This document shows, piece by piece, positions 6,181-6,206 of a stretch of 6,206 nucleotides of DNA. The notes under the pieces are model-generated. The model made no database searches and was not told the DNA's origin. It saw nothing but the letters and a program-made list of their open reading frames with translations. How positions within the stretch are numbered: the first letter of the stretch is position 1; every line of letters begins with the position of its first letter. Origin of the DNA: Oxalobacteraceae bacterium (GTDB taxonomy: Bacteria > Pseudomonadota > Gammaproteobacteria > Burkholderiales > Burkholderiaceae_D). The DNA is taken from the NCBI GenBank assembly GCA_947446335.1, contig CANFGA010000198.1:1-6206 (forward strand). Direction: 5' to 3'. The position numbers were made by a program, and so were the translations under genes.

Positions 6181-6206
6181 CATTTACTCATGGTTTACGA
6201 CCGATG

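Larger units (their letters stand above)
6043..6206. other. Upstream region of ygfZ, with possible divergent gene start at the window end
   Basis: This 164-base stretch has an AT-rich part (6043-6093) holding the ygfZ promoter and a GC-rich part with the 11-bp repeats. ATG codons at 6190 and 6204 on the plus strand are possible starts of a divergent gene, but neither has a clear ribosome site and at most five codons are visible. In many Burkholderiales the gene divergent from ygfZ is mltG; that is knowledge of gene order, not something visible here. Confidence 0.35.

Noticed and set aside
6092..6206. Open frame starting at GTG 6092 on the plus strand, running off the window
   Set aside because: No ribosome site, no recognisable protein sequence, and it crosses the 11-bp repeats, whose length is not a multiple of three.

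Overview
The window looks like ordinary chromosomal DNA of a betaproteobacterium of the order Burkholderiales, most likely Oxalobacteraceae-like (inference). The reasons are moderately high GC, tightly packed genes, a ygfZ gene followed by a DUF4936 gene (a family I know mainly from Betaproteobacteria), and a long MHS-type transporter. I see no RNA genes, insertion sequences, phage genes or CRISPR arrays. All six coding regions visible here are intact, apart from the first, which is cut by the window edge.

Layout, left to right. Bases 1-1422 (+) hold the C-terminal two thirds of a bifunctional fatty-acid oxidation enzyme (3-hydroxyacyl-CoA dehydrogenase part). It meets tail to tail, across 5 bases, an MFS transporter of the metabolite:H+ symporter type on the minus strand (1428-3119). 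That transporter carries a large extra periplasmic segment with two cysteines. A divergent intergenic region (3120-3246) contains a perfect TGATCC-AGC-GGATCA inverted repeat. It precedes a two-gene plus-strand unit: a small Dabb-domain protein (3247-3555) and an overlapping GNAT acetyltransferase (3539-3979).

The stop of the GNAT gene overlaps the stop of a minus-strand operon read from the right: ygfZ (5023-6042), a DUF4936 gene (4728-5018) and a TANGO2/NRDE-family gene (3976-4737). These three are separated by 4 bases and then overlap by 10 bases, so they are probably co-transcribed and translationally coupled. YgfZ supports Fe-S enzymes, and TANGO2 relatives have been linked to heme handling, so the operon has a possible iron-cofactor theme.

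Upstream of ygfZ there is a perfect TATAAT -10 box. Directly downstream of it lies a 19-base sequence matching 14 of 19 positions of the classical Fur-box consensus. Further upstream are four tandem 11-base repeats of unknown role. The window ends just where a divergent gene could start, but too little of it is visible to name. The most interesting items are the possible Fur control of the ygfZ operon, the operon composition itself, the periplasmic insert of the transporter, and the 11-base repeats.
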